A stretch of DNA of 64,000 nt from Paenibacillus mangrovi. GTDB lineage: Bacteria > Bacillota > Bacilli > Paenibacillales > Paenibacillaceae. The notes beneath the pieces were generated by a model, which was not told the DNA's origin, ran no database searches, and worked only from the letters and a program-made list of their open reading frames with translations. Location: contig NZ_JALIRP010000008.1 in assembly GCF_022898935.1 (NCBI RefSeq), positions 1-64,000 of the forward strand, written 5' to 3'. Made by a program: the position numbers and the translations under genes. This document shows positions 7,574-15,864 of this stretch, one piece after another; position 1 is the first letter of the stretch, and every line of letters begins with the position of its first letter.

Positions 7574-8887
7574 TTAAAACAAGCTGCTGCTTTCCACGAA
7601 CTCGAATTCGAAATCTGCAATGCGGACGATTGTTCCTTCAACCGCTCCCCGTTTGCGAAGCTCATCGTCAATGCCCATGTGGCGCATCGTACGCGCAAGC
7701 TTCATAATCGCCTCATGCGAATTCATCTGCAGTCTCTTCAGCATTCGCTCGATCTTCACGCTGTGCACGACGTAGGCTTCATTATCCCGCGTAATGGTAA
7801 AGGAGTTGTCCTCGTCCTTCTTATCCAGCTTGTACACTTTGCGTTCTGTCGTCTCAACCACTTCCTCGACGTGAACCTCCTGCGGAATCGAGTCGAGAAC
7901 ATCTGCCGCCCGGTAGAGAAGCTCCTGAACACCTTGGCGTGTAAGGGAAGAGATCGGCATGATTTCGATATCCGGTCTCAGCTTCTGAACCTGCTTACGG
8001 AACATGGCCAGGTTCTCTTCCGCTTCGGGCATATCCATCTTATTCGCAGCCACAATCTGTGGACGCTCGGCGAGACCGGCGTTGTACAGTTTGAGCTCCT
8101 CGTTGATTTTCACCCAATCCTCAAACGGATCGCGGCCTTCGGAACCTGCCATATCCACGACATGGATGATAATCCGCGTACGCTCCACATGACGCAGGAA
8201 TTCATGACCCAAACCTACACCCTCGTGAGCCCCTTCGATCAGTCCAGGCAAATCGGCCATCACAAAGCTCCGGCCGTCTCCCACTTCGACCATCCCGAGA
8301 TTCGGTGTGATCGTTGTAAAATGGTAAGCGCCGATCTTCGGTTGGGCAGCGGAGACCACAGACAGCAGGGTTGATTTGCCGACACTCGGGAAACCAACAA
8401 GCCCAACATCGGCCATGACCTTCAGCTCCATGACAATGTAGCGCTCTTCTCCTTCTTCACCGTTCTCGGCAAGCTCTGGAGCCGGATTATTCGGAGTAGC
8501 AAACCGGATGTTACCGCGTCCGCCGCGCCCGCCTCGGGCCACGACAACCTGTTGGCCATGACGGACCATATCCGCCAGAACTTCGCCAGTATCATCATCA
8601 ATCAACACGGTCCCTGGCGGAATCCGTACGATCATATTCTCAGCATTGGCGCCATGCTGGCTCTTGTTCCGTCCCTTAATCCCGCGGTCTGCCTTAAAAT
8701 GCCGCTGGTAACGGAAATCCATCAGCGTACGCAGGCCTTCATCAACGCGGAAAATAACATCTCCGCCTTTTCCACCATCGCCGCCGGCAGGTCCACCTTC
8801 AGGAACATACTTCTCCCTGCGGAACGCGATGAGACCGTCACCGCCGTCGCCGCCTTTGACGTAAATTTTCGCTTTATCTACAAACAT
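7574..8887 (-). CDS. obg: GTPase Obg (CgtA)
   Basis: 437 aa from ATG 8887, which has GAGGAAGGTG before it; a longer ORF start overlaps spo0B and is rejected. An essential GTPase for late 50S assembly, also tied to stress and sporulation signalling in Bacillus. The glycine-rich Obg fold (~1-158) has GGDGGDG and GGAGG-type runs. The G domain has G1 GFPSVGKSTL, G3 DLPGLIEGA and the NKMD motif (AANKMDMP). The C-terminal OCT domain is at ~350-430. It follows spo0B by 13 bases; the conserved neighbourhood rpmA-spo0B-obg supports the call. Confidence 0.97.
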   Translation of the reverse strand: MFVDKAKIYVKGGDGGDGLIAFRREKYVPEGGPAGGDGGKGGDVIFRVDEGLRTLMDFRYQRHFKADRGIKGRNKSQHGANAENMIVRIPPGTVLIDDDTGEVLADMVRHGQQVVVARGGRGGRGNIRFATPNNPAPELAENGEEGEERYIVMELKVMADVGLVGFPSVGKSTLLSVVSAAQPKIGAYHFTTITPNLGMVEVGDGRSFVMADLPGLIEGAHEGVGLGHEFLRHVERTRIIIHVVDMAGSEGRDPFEDWVKINEELKLYNAGLAERPQIVAANKMDMPEAEENLAMFRKQVQKLRPDIEIMPISSLTRQGVQELLYRAADVLDSIPQEVHVEEVVETTERKVYKLDKKDEDNSFTITRDNEAYVVHSVKIERMLKRLQMNSHEAIMKLARTMRHMGIDDELRKRGAVEGTIVRIADFEFEFVESSSLF

Positions 8888-8900
8888 GACTTCACCTTCC

Positions 8901-9638
8901 TCATAACTCACACGGCACACGTAATTCAAACGAAGCATGGGAGGGATGAATCTGCTCCGCTTTCATTCGTTTGCCTTGTACCACATTATAAATTTGCTCC
9001 TTGAGAAGCTCAGAGCTTCCAATGGAGCCATCCTCCTCAAAGCTTACGATAATTTCCTGTCCATCCTGCCTCAGACTGAGGAGCAGTTTACGGGTATCCC
9101 CCCAAGAAATTTTCCCACTGTATTGATAAGCACGGATCGTCTGCATGATGACCGCAGCCAATTCGGCACCGTCCTGCGGACTCAGCTTTTCCAGCTGCAT
9201 ATGTTGGTCTACCGCAATTTCAAGCTCCAGATTGCTGTTTGACGTCCGGAACGACTGCAGATAGAAAACAAGTGACGGAATGCCAAGCTTTGAAATTTTG
9301 CTTTCCTGATTCATCCGCTCTTTTATTCTGTCCACACATTGAACGGCTTTATCAATTTTTCCGAGCTGAATATAACCATACAATATTTGTAGGTCGTTCA
9401 TCCAGTCATGACGATGATGATTCAGCGTTCGAATGGCCGTCTCCTCAAAGCTCCGCAGCAATGCCTGCTCCTGCTTCTCCCAGCGACGCGTAATGACGAC
9501 AAAACCTCCAGCCAATACAGCCGCCACCCAAAGCACAAGCACAATGCCCCAAATGAGAGACTTGTCCAGTATCACGAAATATAAAGGTATTACTACAGTT
9601 AAAGCGATTATTGCCAATAGGGTCTTCCAGGATTTCAA
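8901..9638 (-). CDS. spo0B: sporulation phosphotransferase Spo0B, membrane-anchored form
   Basis: 245 aa from TTG 9638 (GGGGAGAGG a few bases upstream); GTG 9662 is possible but has no ribosome-binding site. Spo0B relays phosphate from Spo0F to Spo0A at the start of sporulation. The phospho-accepting histidine is in NHHRHDWMNDLQILYGY (about His77), the Spo0B alpha-hairpin signature. Unlike the soluble B. subtilis protein, two hydrophobic segments precede it (~residues 7-24 and 29-49), so this version should be anchored in the membrane. The C-terminal part resembles a degenerate histidine kinase ATPase domain. Its own promoter candidate is at 9686-9694 and it is cotranscribed with obg. Confidence 0.88.
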   Translation of the reverse strand: MKSWKTLLAIIALTVVIPLYFVILDKSLIWGIVLVLWVAAVLAGGFVVITRRWEKQEQALLRSFEETAIRTLNHHRHDWMNDLQILYGYIQLGKIDKAVQCVDRIKERMNQESKISKLGIPSLVFYLQSFRTSNSNLELEIAVDQHMQLEKLSPQDGAELAAVIMQTIRAYQYSGKISWGDTRKLLLSLRQDGQEIIVSFEEDGSIGSSELLKEQIYNVVQGKRMKAEQIHPSHASFELRVPCEL

Positions 9639-9678
9639 TAGCCTCTCCCCGTTCCTGATCACCGATCATTCTTACATC

Positions 9679-9694
9679 AATTACCAGTATAACA
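9679..9694 (-). promoter_or_regulatory. extended -10 promoter of spo0B-obg (candidate)
   Basis: The minus strand has TGTTATACT, an extended -10 (TATACT at 9686-9691), with no clear -35. It sits between the rpmA terminator and spo0B, where a new promoter is needed. Confidence 0.5.
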
Positions 9695-9752
9695 CAGCAA
9701 TCGTTGATAGATCATCCATCAGCTGCAAGAAAATACCTAGACCCCTGATATT

Positions 9753-9787
9753 TAAAAAAAGCCTCCGGCAAGCACTGCCGAAGGCTC
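9753..9787 (-). terminator. terminator of rplU-prp-rpmA
   Basis: Stem AGCCTTCGGCA / TGCCGGAGGCT on the minus strand (~11 bp with one mismatch), followed by seven T. It separates the ribosomal protein operon from spo0B-obg. Confidence 0.9.
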
Positions 9788-9821
9788 TTCTTGTTAATCC
9801 AACCCGTTACGTGAAAATAAC

Positions 9822-10133
9822 TTAAGCTTCCACTGCTGCCGCTACCGGAGCGACTTCAACAGGGTAGACGCTCACTTTTTTACGGTCGCGGCCCCAACGC
9901 TCGAATTTCACAACGCCGTCCACTTTTGCAAACAAAGTATCGTCTTTGCCGATGCCCACGTTCGTTCCTGGATGAATTTTAGTTCCGCGTTGACGAACCA
10001 AGATGCTTCCGCCAGTAACGGTTTGTCCGTCAGCACGCTTAACGCCGAGGCGTTTCGCTTGGCTGTCGCGTCCGTTCTTTGTGGAACCAACACCCTTTTT
10101 CGATGCGAACAATTGAAGATTCAACTTTAACAT
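9822..10133 (-). CDS. rpmA: 50S ribosomal protein L27 with cleavable N-terminal extension
   Basis: 103 aa. L27 lies near the peptidyl transferase centre; its flexible N-terminus reaches the tRNA ends. The protein starts MLKLNLQLFASKKGVG: the first nine residues form the Firmicute-specific extension, which is removed after LQLF by the protease Prp, encoded immediately upstream at 10151-10483. GGAGGT precedes ATG 10133. The conserved core (GSTKNGRDSQAKRLGVK, GGSILVRQRGTKIHPG) is intact. It is the last gene before the terminator at 9753. Confidence 0.98.
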   Translation of the reverse strand: MLKLNLQLFASKKGVGSTKNGRDSQAKRLGVKRADGQTVTGGSILVRQRGTKIHPGTNVGIGKDDTLFAKVDGVVKFERWGRDRKKVSVYPVEVAPVAAAVEA

Positions 10134-10150
10134 GTTGTCTACCTCCTTCT

Positions 10151-10483
10151 TTAAGTAATAACTTCTTTTATTTGAATATACTTCCCGTATGATTCTGCAA
10201 TCGAATTCAGCATGATCACCATGGACTCGAGCAGCAGCTGCGTTTGGCCTCCGGCATCTTCATTCCCGTCACCAGGAAGATAGGCACTCAAAAAGCCGTC
10301 ATTCATTCTGCTCTCCATAATCGTTCCGGTTAATGCTTCCAAGGAATTCACAGTTCCGACCGTGACCGTCGATACGCCGGCACACACAATGTCTTCGCCA
10401 TGTTTCGCATAGTTCGCATGTCCCTTCACTTCAAACCCATGGATGCTGCCATCCTTTTGACGTAGTATGCGCACTTTAATCAA
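10151..10483 (-). CDS. prp: ribosomal-processing cysteine protease Prp
   Basis: 110 aa from TTG 10483 with AAGGTG 7-8 bases upstream; no ATG is available. Prp cleaves the N-terminal extension of L27, which is essential in Firmicutes that carry the extension. The catalytic pair is visible as His22 (KGHANYAKHGEDIVC) and Cys34. Its position between rplU and rpmA is conserved across Firmicutes (ysxB in Bacillus). The substrate LQLF site is present in the neighbouring rpmA product. Confidence 0.95.
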   Translation of the reverse strand: MIKVRILRQKDGSIHGFEVKGHANYAKHGEDIVCAGVSTVTVGTVNSLEALTGTIMESRMNDGFLSAYLPGDGNEDAGGQTQLLLESMVIMLNSIAESYGKYIQIKEVIT

Positions 10484-10497
10484 ATCCGCGCACCTTC

Positions 10498-10809
10498 TTA
10501 CGCTTGGATTTTTTCGATGGTTACTTTAGTGAAAGGTTGACGATGGCCTTGTTTCTTGTGGTAGTTCTTCTTAGGTTTGTATTTGTATACAACAACCTTA
10601 GCACCTTTGCCATGTCTCTCCACTTTTGCGGTTACGGATGCGCCGGAAACGACTGGCGTACCTGCTACCAAACCGTTATCTTTGGATACGGCCAATACAC
10701 GATCGAAAGTCACGCTTTCGCCGTCGCCCGCATTCAATTTTTCGATGTACAATACGTCGCCCTCTTGAACTTTGTATTGTTTACCGCCAGTTTCGATAAT
10801 TGCGTACAT
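10498..10809 (-). CDS. rplU: 50S ribosomal protein L21
   Basis: 103 aa from ATG 10809 with AGGAGG upstream; an 18-base longer reading frame is not used. It binds 23S rRNA. The start MYAIIETGGKQYKVQEGD and the C-terminal KKNYHKKQGHRQPFTKVTI are characteristic. It is the first gene of rplU-prp-rpmA and is preceded by an L21 leader RNA. Confidence 0.98.
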   Translation of the reverse strand: MYAIIETGGKQYKVQEGDVLYIEKLNAGDGESVTFDRVLAVSKDNGLVAGTPVVSGASVTAKVERHGKGAKVVVYKYKPKKNYHKKQGHRQPFTKVTIEKIQA

Positions 10810-10930
10810 TTGCTTGCACCTCCTCATGTCTCAGACTCGCCTGATCCAGGTGGCAGCCCTAAAGCATGCGCTTTTGAACCCGACCGGAGCGGTTACAGCA
10901 TGTGACAAGCATAAATACCGGACACATACT
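10810..10930 (-). promoter_or_regulatory. L21 leader RNA
   Basis: The ~120-nt leader of rplU contains the elements GGGTTCAAAAGC..GCTTTAGGGC and GCTGCCACCTGG..AGGCGAGTCTGAGAC, just before the Shine-Dalgarno. I recognise these as the Firmicute L21 leader motif, a structured 5' UTR thought to give autoregulation by L21. Recognition is from memory of the family and was not scored with a covariance model. Confidence 0.7.
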
Positions 10931-10964
10931 CATAGATATTAACATAACCTGAACCCCTAGTCAA
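10930..10964 (-). promoter_or_regulatory. sigma-A promoter of rplU-prp-rpmA
   Basis: Minus-strand TTGACT (10959-10964), a 17-base spacer and TAATAT (10936-10941). The -35 box overlaps the stop codon of rng (10961-10963). Confidence 0.8.
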
Positions 10965-12208
10965 TGAATTCCCAGTAGGTTTATTGTGCCCGTGCCTTCA
11001 CAAGCATCACACGGCTTCGTAAACAGCATGGCCTTATCGTCCCGTACCTTTTTACGCGTCAATTCGAGCAATCCCAGTTTGGTCCACCCGACCACATGGC
11101 TTTTTGTGCGGTCCTTGCTCATGCCAGCCTCCAGCCTGTCCACCACTTGCTGGCGGTGCTGATCCAGCTCCATATCTATGAAGTCAACAATAATAATGCC
11201 GCCAACATCGCGGAGTCTGATAAGCCGGGCAATCTCTTCGGCCGCTAGTAGATTGGTGCGCGTAACTGTATCCTCCAGGCTCTCGCCGCCGGTATACTTG
11301 CCTGTATTCACGTCGACGACCGTCAGTGCTTCCGTTTGGTCCCATACGATCGAGCCTCCGCTCTCCAGAATGACCTTACGCGAAAAATCCCGCTCCATCT
11401 GCTCCTGAATGCCGAAGCTTTTGAAAATATGCTCCTGCCCCTGATACACTTTGACCGGAAGGTGGCTTCCGTGCGCAATTTCCTCTAGGAAAATCTCCGC
11501 TTCCCTGACCTCTTTGGCGCTGTCAATCTGCAGTTCATCCTGCTGCGGGTCAAACACATCACGGATAAACCGCTGCACGATGCTTAGATCCTGATGCAAA
11601 AGGGAAGGCGTTGCACTATTGGCATCGGCACGCTTCTGAATCAAGCGCCACTGATCGCGGAGGAGGGCCAGATCGCCCGCAATCGCTTCCGGATGCTCTT
11701 CCTCGGAAACAGTTCTCATTATGATACCTTCGCCTTCACGACGGATTTCTTCACCTAGCATCTTCAGGCGGCTGCGTTCATGCTCTTTGCTGACCTTTTT
11801 GGATACCGCCACATAATCGGCATTAGGCATAAACACAACCCAGCGTCCGGGCAGTGAGTAATGCGTGGTCACACGGGGGCCCTTGCTTCCAAGCGGCTCC
11901 TTCATCACCTGCACAATCATTTCCTGCCCTACGCGGAGCAAGTCCTCAATGAGCGGTTTCTCTTTTGGCTGCTTGTCCAGATGCGGATGAAGCACATCGT
12001 CTACGTACAAAAAAGCGTTCTTTTTATAACCAATATCCACAAAAGCCGCCTGCATTCCCGGGAGAACATTGACGACGCGTCCTTTATAAAAGCTCCCCAC
12101 CAGACTATGATTATGGCTGCGTTCAACAGCAAACTCCACCAGCTTGCCTTCCTCCAAGAGGGCCATCTGTGTCTGCTTCGGTTCACAATGAACAATCATT
12201 TGTTTCAT
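10961..12208 (-). CDS. rng: ribonuclease G/E family protein
   Basis: 415 aa from ATG 12208 (AGGGGTG upstream). An endoribonuclease of the RNase E/G family, acting in rRNA maturation and mRNA decay. The S1-like domain near residues 30-110 contains GSFYKGRVVNVLPGMQAAFVDIG. The catalytic region has the conserved Asp-rich motif VVDVNTGKYTG and IIVDFIDM, which supply the metal-binding aspartates. The Zn-link appears as CDACEGTG at the C-terminus, after which the protein ends, so it lacks the long RNase E scaffold. It lies between spoIVFB and rplU. B. subtilis lacks this family, so it is an insertion relative to that genome. Confidence 0.93.
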   Translation of the reverse strand: MKQMIVHCEPKQTQMALLEEGKLVEFAVERSHNHSLVGSFYKGRVVNVLPGMQAAFVDIGYKKNAFLYVDDVLHPHLDKQPKEKPLIEDLLRVGQEMIVQVMKEPLGSKGPRVTTHYSLPGRWVVFMPNADYVAVSKKVSKEHERSRLKMLGEEIRREGEGIIMRTVSEEEHPEAIAGDLALLRDQWRLIQKRADANSATPSLLHQDLSIVQRFIRDVFDPQQDELQIDSAKEVREAEIFLEEIAHGSHLPVKVYQGQEHIFKSFGIQEQMERDFSRKVILESGGSIVWDQTEALTVVDVNTGKYTGGESLEDTVTRTNLLAAEEIARLIRLRDVGGIIIVDFIDMELDQHRQQVVDRLEAGMSKDRTKSHVVGWTKLGLLELTRKKVRDDKAMLFTKPCDACEGTGTINLLGIH

Positions 12209-12338
12209 GGCTTCACCCCTGTTAGAAGACATTCCCATTCCATTTTACCATGAAATCCCCTTTTTTAGCTTATAGCTTGTATTCATGATTGATCTCATTT
12301 CATTTATCTTTATATGAGGAGCTTCGCTGCCCCCCCTC

Positions 12339-13199
12339 TTACAATAGCGAGCGATCGGCAGCGAAATAAGCCGAAATTAGGCGCTGCTCCGGAAGCATAG
12401 CAATAAGATTGCCTTGCTTGTTCATTACATAAATGACATGATATTTCTCTCTTCTAAATAGACGCAAAATACTGTCCAAATGTTTCGCCTGATCGGCAAT
12501 GATCGGATGCGCAAGAACACCGGCCTGTGTCGCGTCCCTATATCTTTTTTCCCTGTTCATGAGAAATCTGGTAAAACGGTAAGGTACATGGCGGTAGTCA
12601 ATCCAGTTAGAGTATAGTAGAAAGATACCGATAAGCAGCAGGTTCAGCTGTATCCCTCCTTCCCCCTGAAGGAGGGGCAAAATTGAGAAAAAAACCACGC
12701 CGCTACTAGCTACAACGCTGATTCGCGAAGACCATAGCAAGGTATCATGATAGGGAAAAAATAAGCTGGCCACAGCCTGAAGAATCTTGCCCCCATCAAG
12801 TGGAAGAATTGGAAGCATGTTGAATGACGCGATCATTATATTTCCAAACATTACATAATTCAAGAAGTCTCCGTTCTCCGGATTCATCTCACGTATAAGC
12901 AGTGCGGCACCGATCATTAGCACATTTTGAAGTGGGCCGGCCAAAGCGATGCCGATTTCTTTCCACGCGGTCAGCTGCCCATGATCCTCCATTTCAACGA
13001 CGCCGCCAAACGGAAGCATCTGTATCGAGCGGATCCGCACACCACATAGCAGCGCAGCTGACAGATGTCCAAGCTCATGAATAAATACAATCGAAAATAA
13101 TACGATCAACTCTAAAAAATGCCCCGTAATGACCGAAAACAGCATGAGGATAACAAAAAAGGGATGCAGCGACAGCTTGATACCCCGGATGTTAATCAA
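12339..13199 (-). CDS. spoIVFB: sigma-K processing intramembrane metalloprotease SpoIVFB
   Basis: 286 aa, site-2 protease (M50). It cleaves pro-sigma-K in the outer forespore membrane. Zinc ligands are visible in HELGH (His41, Glu42, His45) and LPLDGGK (Asp136). Several hydrophobic segments are followed by a C-terminal CBS-like domain (~215-286, ending AYFAADRS) that in Bacillus senses ATP. The start is TTG 13199, inside the last codons of spoIVFA (8-base overlap), implying translational coupling with its inhibitor; no better start was found. Confidence 0.95.
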   Translation of the reverse strand: MINIRGIKLSLHPFFVILMLFSVITGHFLELIVLFSIVFIHELGHLSAALLCGVRIRSIQMLPFGGVVEMEDHGQLTAWKEIGIALAGPLQNVLMIGAALLIREMNPENGDFLNYVMFGNIMIASFNMLPILPLDGGKILQAVASLFFPYHDTLLWSSRISVVASSGVVFFSILPLLQGEGGIQLNLLLIGIFLLYSNWIDYRHVPYRFTRFLMNREKRYRDATQAGVLAHPIIADQAKHLDSILRLFRREKYHVIYVMNKQGNLIAMLPEQRLISAYFAADRSLL

Positions 13200-14028
13200 T
13201 CGGGATCACGTCCGCCGGGTCTACGTAATTCCCGTTCACTTTCATAGAAAAGGACAGGCTTGGCGTCTCTCCCTTCGCCGCTGCCTGCAGGTGACCGACC
13301 GCATCCCCGCCTTCAACCCAATCATTTTTTTGCAGACGCGTATCGGCCAAATGGCCGTAAGAAGCCACAAGCTTCCCTGTATGCTGAATAGTCACGGTTA
13401 TACCGGTCTCGCTATTACCTGAAACATCGATGACACGTCCTGTTTCTACACTTTTTACCTCAACCGGGACATTTGAAATCTTGCGCGGGGCAATTTCGAT
13501 GCCTTTCAAGCTGACGGCAAAAGCCTGAACGATTTCCCCTTCGATGGGCGGATATAAGGATCTGGAGGCATTTACTTTCATGGGAGACGTCTGGTTTTGC
13601 TTGAAAATCGGGATAAACACCGGTGCTTTGCCAAAATGGGACTCGTACCAAACCTCTACCTCCTGAAAATCCATCTCCCGGTTCAGCGACTGCATCACAT
13701 AATCCTGCATCCTAATGCTCCAGGGCTGGGGAAATTTGAATATCCCCCAGACTAGAGCAAAAATAATCACGCTGAAAAACAACCGCCACATAAAGCCTGA
13801 AATAAAGCGGGTATTCGAATGAAACGGGCCGCGGCCCTTAGCTTGCTCTTTTTTCCACATTTTCTCCGGATCCGGCTCCGGCATATACGAATCAGGCAAT
13901 TTCCCATCGTTCCAGAGCTTGGGTGATTCCTGAACGGGCTTCGGTATCGGCTGGGTGATGTCCTCACGGAGCAAAAGATCCCTAATTCTCTCTTCCCTAC
14001 GCTGCTTGATGGAGGTTTTCGTATCCAT
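13192..14028 (-). CDS. spoIVFA: SpoIVFA, regulator of SpoIVFB
   Basis: 278 aa, ATG 14028 with AAAGGGGAT upstream. It holds SpoIVFB inactive until cleaved by SpoIVB. A basic cytoplasmic N-terminus (~1-85), one transmembrane segment (LFFSVIIFALVWGIFKF, ~90-107) and an extracytoplasmic LytM/M23-like domain (~175-275: TVTIQHTGKLVASYGHL) are visible. The metal-binding residues expected of a true M23 peptidase are not complete, consistent with a non-catalytic role. It overlaps spoIVFB by 8 bases. Confidence 0.92.
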   Translation of the reverse strand: MDTKTSIKQRREERIRDLLLREDITQPIPKPVQESPKLWNDGKLPDSYMPEPDPEKMWKKEQAKGRGPFHSNTRFISGFMWRLFFSVIIFALVWGIFKFPQPWSIRMQDYVMQSLNREMDFQEVEVWYESHFGKAPVFIPIFKQNQTSPMKVNASRSLYPPIEGEIVQAFAVSLKGIEIAPRKISNVPVEVKSVETGRVIDVSGNSETGITVTIQHTGKLVASYGHLADTRLQKNDWVEGGDAVGHLQAAAKGETPSLSFSMKVNGNYVDPADVIPID

Positions 14029-14136
14029 TGTGTGATCCCCTTTCGAGGCTTGTTTTACACTATTTTATGAAGGGATGTCCCTGTTTTAGAACAAGCTAGG
14101 CTTTGAAGCAGCCGGATGGGAAACGATCTGGAACAA

Positions 14137-14172
14137 CAAAAAAAGGAACCCCTTCCTAAGAAGGAGTCCTTA
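14137..14172 (-). terminator. terminator of the opuC operon
   Basis: The minus strand reads AAGGACTCCTTC..GAAGGGGTTCCTT followed by seven T. It lies 30-60 bases past the opuCD stop and upstream of spoIVFA. Confidence 0.85.
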
Positions 14173-14200
14173 TAATCCAGAATGTAGCGCCATAAAAGGC

Positions 14201-14902
14201 TTAGCCGATATTTTGAATTTTAGCTGGCGCTTGCGCTGCGGCCGAGGACTTGCGTTTCGACAGATCCAACTTTCGCTGCAGTATCCCCAGCACAATATCC
14301 GCCACGATGGCCAGCATGGCAGCTGGAATGGCGCCGGCGAAGATCCGCAAGGGGTTGTTGGTATTCAGGCCCGCATATATCTCCCGTCCGAGGCCGCCAC
14401 CGCCAACAAGCGGAGCGATCGTGACGACGCCAATGGCTATCACAGCGGCAATACGCAGACCCGACATGATGTATGTCAGGGAAAGCGGGAACCGCACTTT
14501 GACGAGCAGCTGGAGGGGGCTCATGCCGATTCCTTTTCCGGATTCGAGATAGCTTGGATCCACCTGCTTTAACCCTACATATGTGTTGCGTGTAATAGGA
14601 TTCAGCGAATACAGGAAGAGTCCGACCATGACCGTTTTCATACCCAGTCCCAGCCATAACATCAGCACGACCAGCATGGCCAAGCTCGGAACTACCTGAA
14701 GAATGTTCGTAATGAACAAAATCACCTTAGCGGCCCATTTATTTTTGGAGCACAGGATACCAAGCGGCACTCCAACAACGACGGCTAGCCCAAGACCGAT
14801 CACTACCATCGTAATATGCTGGACGAAATATTCCCACAGCATGCCGCTGTTACGGGAAACATAGGACAGAAAGTCCGAAAACGTTAAATGATTGTTCTCC
14901 AT
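14201..14902 (-). CDS. opuCD: OpuC osmoprotectant ABC transporter, permease 2
   Basis: 233 aa membrane permease of the OpuC glycine betaine/carnitine/choline importer. Five to six hydrophobic segments; the cytoplasmic EAA loop is seen around ESGKGIGMSPLQLLVKVRFPLSLTYIMSGLR, followed by the conserved APLVGGGGLG. It is homologous to the other permease at 15865-16524. AGGAGG precedes ATG 14902. It is the last gene of opuCA-CB-CC-CD, 12 bases after opuCC, and is followed by a terminator. Confidence 0.92.
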   Translation of the reverse strand: MENNHLTFSDFLSYVSRNSGMLWEYFVQHITMVVIGLGLAVVVGVPLGILCSKNKWAAKVILFITNILQVVPSLAMLVVLMLWLGLGMKTVMVGLFLYSLNPITRNTYVGLKQVDPSYLESGKGIGMSPLQLLVKVRFPLSLTYIMSGLRIAAVIAIGVVTIAPLVGGGGLGREIYAGLNTNNPLRIFAGAIPAAMLAIVADIVLGILQRKLDLSKRKSSAAAQAPAKIQNIG

Positions 14903-14914
14903 GCTTACCCTCCT

Positions 14915-15817
14915 TTAGCTTTTTAAGAGGCCCTGCTGTTTCAAGTATGCGATCGCAACCTCCCGCTCGCTTTTCTTCTCGATATCCACTTGATAATTAA
15001 GAGAAATCATCGTATCCACATCCATACGGCCGATCAAAGGCGCTATGGCATCCTGAACTTCGGGATACTTTTTCAGAAGATCGGTACGCACTACCGGGCT
15101 AGCATCATAAGGAGGGAAGAAATGCTTGTCATCCTTCAGCGTCTGCAGATTATAGGCCTTCAGCCGGGAATCCGTTGAATAAGCCAGCACGATATCCACC
15201 TGCTTGTTCGCAACCGCACTGTACACCAGACTGATTTCCATTGGAAATACCTGGCCGAACTTGATGCCGTAAGCCTTGGAGAAGGCTGGATATCCGTCCG
15301 TGCTTCTTTCCAGCCAGGTCGTATCCACACCCAGCTTCATATTGGCCATATCTTTTTTAACATCAGAAATTTTGGTGTAGCCTTTGGACTCGGCAAGATC
15401 TTTCCGAACCGTAAATGCATAAGTATTTTCAAACCCGAGGGGATTCATCCATGTCAGCTGGTAGTATTTCTGAAAACCTTCCTGAGCCTCTTTTAAAACC
15501 TCCTTACGGTCTTTCGACCCGCTGATCGGAAAATGATTGTTAAAAATTTCGCCGGAATACAGGGTTCCCATCTGAACATCGTTCCTTATTATCGCATTTA
15601 GCACTAAAGGACTCGACGCCAGATCGGGAATAATATTTACACTTAAATTCGTTCGATCTTCAATCAAAGCCTTATACATTTCCGCTAATATTTTCGTCTC
15701 GGTAAATGTCTGGGCCCCGATGGTCACCTGGGCTTGAAGACCGCAGGAGGATAGAAGACCGGCAAAAATGCTTATTAAGAAGAGCATCGATATCCTTTTG
15801 AGCTGATTCAGTTTCAT
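14915..15817 (-). CDS. opuCC: OpuC osmoprotectant-binding lipoprotein
   Basis: 300 aa from ATG 15817 (GGGAGGCGTG upstream). Signal peptide with lipobox LSSC (Cys25), so the protein is lipid-anchored outside the membrane. The mature part begins with TIGAQTFTETKILAEMYKALIE, typical of the OpuAC/ProX type-III substrate-binding family, and the fold continues to the end. It delivers betaine-type osmolytes to the OpuCB/CD permease pair. It starts 47 bases after opuCB. Confidence 0.93.
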   Translation of the reverse strand: MKLNQLKRISMLFLISIFAGLLSSCGLQAQVTIGAQTFTETKILAEMYKALIEDRTNLSVNIIPDLASSPLVLNAIIRNDVQMGTLYSGEIFNNHFPISGSKDRKEVLKEAQEGFQKYYQLTWMNPLGFENTYAFTVRKDLAESKGYTKISDVKKDMANMKLGVDTTWLERSTDGYPAFSKAYGIKFGQVFPMEISLVYSAVANKQVDIVLAYSTDSRLKAYNLQTLKDDKHFFPPYDASPVVRTDLLKKYPEVQDAIAPLIGRMDVDTMISLNYQVDIEKKSEREVAIAYLKQQGLLKS

Positions 15818-15864
15818 CACGCCTCCCTTGTTCAGTCTGCCCCGGTTGTTTCGGCTCATGCGGC

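Noticed and set aside
7383..7577. Small frames on both strands between pheB and obg
   Set aside because: They cross the obg terminator and the dispersed repeat, have no ribosome-binding site and no protein-like composition.
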